Shown here piece by piece: positions 62,696 through 64,000 of a DNA stretch of 64,000 nt. The stretch's first letter is position 1; each line of letters begins with the position of its first letter. Location: contig NZ_UYJA01000001.1 in assembly GCF_900618535.1 (NCBI RefSeq), positions 62,001-126,000 on the forward strand. Reading direction: 5' to 3'. Under the pieces are notes generated by a model. It saw only the letters and a list, made by a program, of their open reading frames with translations. It ran no database searches and was not told the origin of the DNA. A program made the position numbers and the translations under genes. This stretch comes from Pseudomonas bubulae (GTDB lineage Bacteria > Pseudomonadota > Gammaproteobacteria > Pseudomonadales > Pseudomonadaceae).

Positions 62696-63541
62696 ATGGA
62701 CTTTAACGGCAAAACCGCAATTGTAACGGGTGCTGGCCGGGGCCTGGGCTTGAGTTATGCCAGGGAGCTGGCACGGCTGGGCGCCCATGTGCTGATCAGT
62801 GATATTAGCGCAGACAGGCAAGGCGCAGCAGCAGATGCATCCGTTGCCCATGACGCCGCGCAAGCGCTGGCAGCCCAGGGCTACAGCGTGATCGGTCATC
62901 ACGGTGAGTTGGTCAGCGAGACGGGTTGCCGGCAGTTGGTCGAAACGGCCGTCGAAGCGTTCGGGCGGCTGGATATTGTGATCCACAACGCGGGCTGGGT
63001 CGGTTACCAGGCTATTGAAGAAGCGCAGCCTGAGTTTGTCGAGCGCGCGCTGGGGATCAATGTGTATAGCCCGATCTGGCTGTGCAAACATGCCTGGCCG
63101 TACCTGCGCCAATCATCGGCGGCGCGGGTGGTGCTGACCTCTTCGGACCGGGCCATGTACCAGCCCTATGCCCAGCCGGGCCTGACCGCCTACGCCGCCG
63201 GCAAGATGGCACAATTGGGCATCATGAATGCCCTGAGCAGGGAGGGTGCCGCCGATGGCATCCTGGTGAACGCAGTAGCGCCGGTGGCCAAGACCCGGAT
63301 GTGGGGCGTTAACGGCGAACCGGACAACCTCAAGCCCCAGTGGGTGACCCCCGGTGTGATCTTTCTGGCCTCGGCTCAGTGCCAGGACAGCGGCTATATT
63401 CTGCGGGCCAGCAATGGTCAGTTCACGGCAACGCGGTTTGTCGAGAATCCCGGGGTGGACTACCCCCTGGATCTGGCCCGGATCAGGGCCGACAGCGCCG
63501 AGCAGGTCGCCCGCCTGTGGGAGCAGATCAAGGAATGCTGA
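62696..63541 (+). CDS. Short-chain dehydrogenase divergent from LysR
   Basis: A 281-residue SDR. TGAGRGLGLSYARELARLGAHVLISDIS binds the nucleotide, IHNAGWVGY is the NAG motif, and LTSSDRAMYQPYAQPGLTAYAAGKMAQLGIMNAL supplies Ser-Tyr-x3-Lys. It is longer than usual because of a tail (NPGVDYPLDLARIRADSAEQVARLWEQIKE) typical of the multifunctional-enzyme-2-like SDR subgroup. It is likely regulated by the LysR protein next to it. Substrate unknown. Confidence 0.88.
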   Translation: MDFNGKTAIVTGAGRGLGLSYARELARLGAHVLISDISADRQGAAADASVAHDAAQALAAQGYSVIGHHGELVSETGCRQLVETAVEAFGRLDIVIHNAGWVGYQAIEEAQPEFVERALGINVYSPIWLCKHAWPYLRQSSAARVVLTSSDRAMYQPYAQPGLTAYAAGKMAQLGIMNALSREGAADGILVNAVAPVAKTRMWGVNGEPDNLKPQWVTPGVIFLASAQCQDSGYILRASNGQFTATRFVENPGVDYPLDLARIRADSAEQVARLWEQIKEC

Positions 63542-63821
63542 TGCTGGGGTCGGTCTTGTTAATTGTGCTTACCACTTAAGTAGGGGGCGCTGCGGCCATT
63601 GCGTGAAAAAGCCCTGTGCAAGTTGATATGCAGCGCTTTTTATAACCTGAGCATTAGTCCTTAAGTCGAGTCGCGGCAGCCTTATAGAGAGTATTAATAC
63701 CAAGGAGTGAGTTGTGGGTTCGAGCCCGTGGCGTTGTCATGTTCCCCAGGATGGAAACTCCCTCTGATGCGAGTGCTGGGAGCTTTCGAACTCAGGCATG
63801 ACAGATTCAAGGGAGCTGATT

Positions 63822-64000
63822 ATGAACACCCAACTCTGGTTGAAAACAAGCACGGCCCTGTTGTTGGTCATGAGCGCCAGCCTGGCGGGCTGCCACAGTG
63901 GTGGTGGCGGGCATCACAGCAGTGACAGCGCAAGCACGCCGACGCCGCCGACCAATCCGACCACGCCAACTGATCCCACTACACCGACAGATCCGACAGA
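63822..64000 (+). CDS. Lipoprotein with Thr/Pro-rich repeats, start only
   Basis: The first 59 codons are visible before the window end. A signal peptide ends in the lipobox LAGC (cysteine at about residue 24), so it is membrane-anchored. A Gly/His-rich linker (HSGGGGHHSSDS) follows, then TPTPPTNPTTPTDPTTPTDPT-type repeats, probably a flexible spacer to a surface or periplasmic domain beyond the edge. GGGAG lies 6 bases before the ATG. About 100 bases upstream of the ATG a leader contains complementary segments (GGGTTCGAGC, AGCTTTCGAACTC) that might fold. Function unknown. Confidence 0.72.
   Translation, partial: MNTQLWLKTSTALLLVMSASLAGCHSGGGGHHSSDSASTPTPPTNPTTPTDPTTPTDPT

Overview
The window looks like a Pseudomonas chromosome of the fluorescens/putida type. 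It has GC-rich genes, typical Pseudomonas REP hairpins (GTGGGAGCGAGC...GCTCGCTCCCAC), and an organisation of dusA, bsr, nikABCDE and arsRBCH genes familiar from that genus. No CRISPR array, rRNA operon or intact insertion sequence was seen; one tRNA gene (Gln, anticodon UUG) is present.

Layout. 0-4 kb: a cut class II aldolase-like gene, a TauD-type dioxygenase, a divergent TetR regulator and an exported tannase-family esterase. 4-10.7 kb: dusA with a decayed element at its 5' end, made of a dusA-type tyrosine integrase cut at its C-terminus, an antisense scrap of phage primase, four tail/baseplate genes, one AT-rich orphan gene and a kinase-like remnant. 10.7-18 kb: ordinary chromosome (Cho nuclease, two acetyltransferases, a CigR/RcnB-like exported protein, tRNA-Gln, two L,D-transpeptidase-type proteins, nitronate monooxygenase).

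18-35.7 kb is the centrepiece: two divergent gene sets that together resemble the aerobic 9,10-seco steroid (sterol/bile acid) pathway. Leftward: a flavin reductase with a MarR-like C-terminal domain, an SDR, hydratase, acylating aldehyde dehydrogenase, aldolase and MFS carrier (HsaB, HsaE, HsaG, HsaF-like). Rightward: aldehyde dehydrogenase, Tat-type amidase, HsaA-like oxygenase, KstD-like dehydrogenase, a second FAD dehydrogenase, a 3beta/17beta-HSD-like SDR, KshB-like reductase and FadD3-like CoA ligase. KshA, HsaC and HsaD equivalents are not in the window. Two palindromes lie between the divergent sets.

35.9-43 kb: a peptide/amide and polyamine-type module (PotF-like binding protein, DmpA-type aminopeptidase, M20 dipeptidase, LuxR-type regulator, nitrilase-family amidase and a second, frameshifted PotF-like gene). 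43-48.5 kb: nickel importer nikABCDE with divergent nikR and a near-consensus NikR site between them. 48.6-52.6 kb: ECF sigma factor, FecR-like anti-sigma and TonB receptor (iron/siderophore). 52.7-57.7 kb: periplasmic broad-specificity racemase, small EamA protein, glyoxalase-like protein, XRE regulator, DUF2834 protein and AzlCD. 57.8-60.6 kb: arsRBCH arsenic resistance operon. 60.9-64 kb: TrmK-like methyltransferase, a LysR/SDR divergent pair, and the start of a Thr/Pro-repeat lipoprotein cut by the window end.

All functions are read from sequence motifs and remembered family resemblance; no database search was run. Residue numbers are hand-counted.
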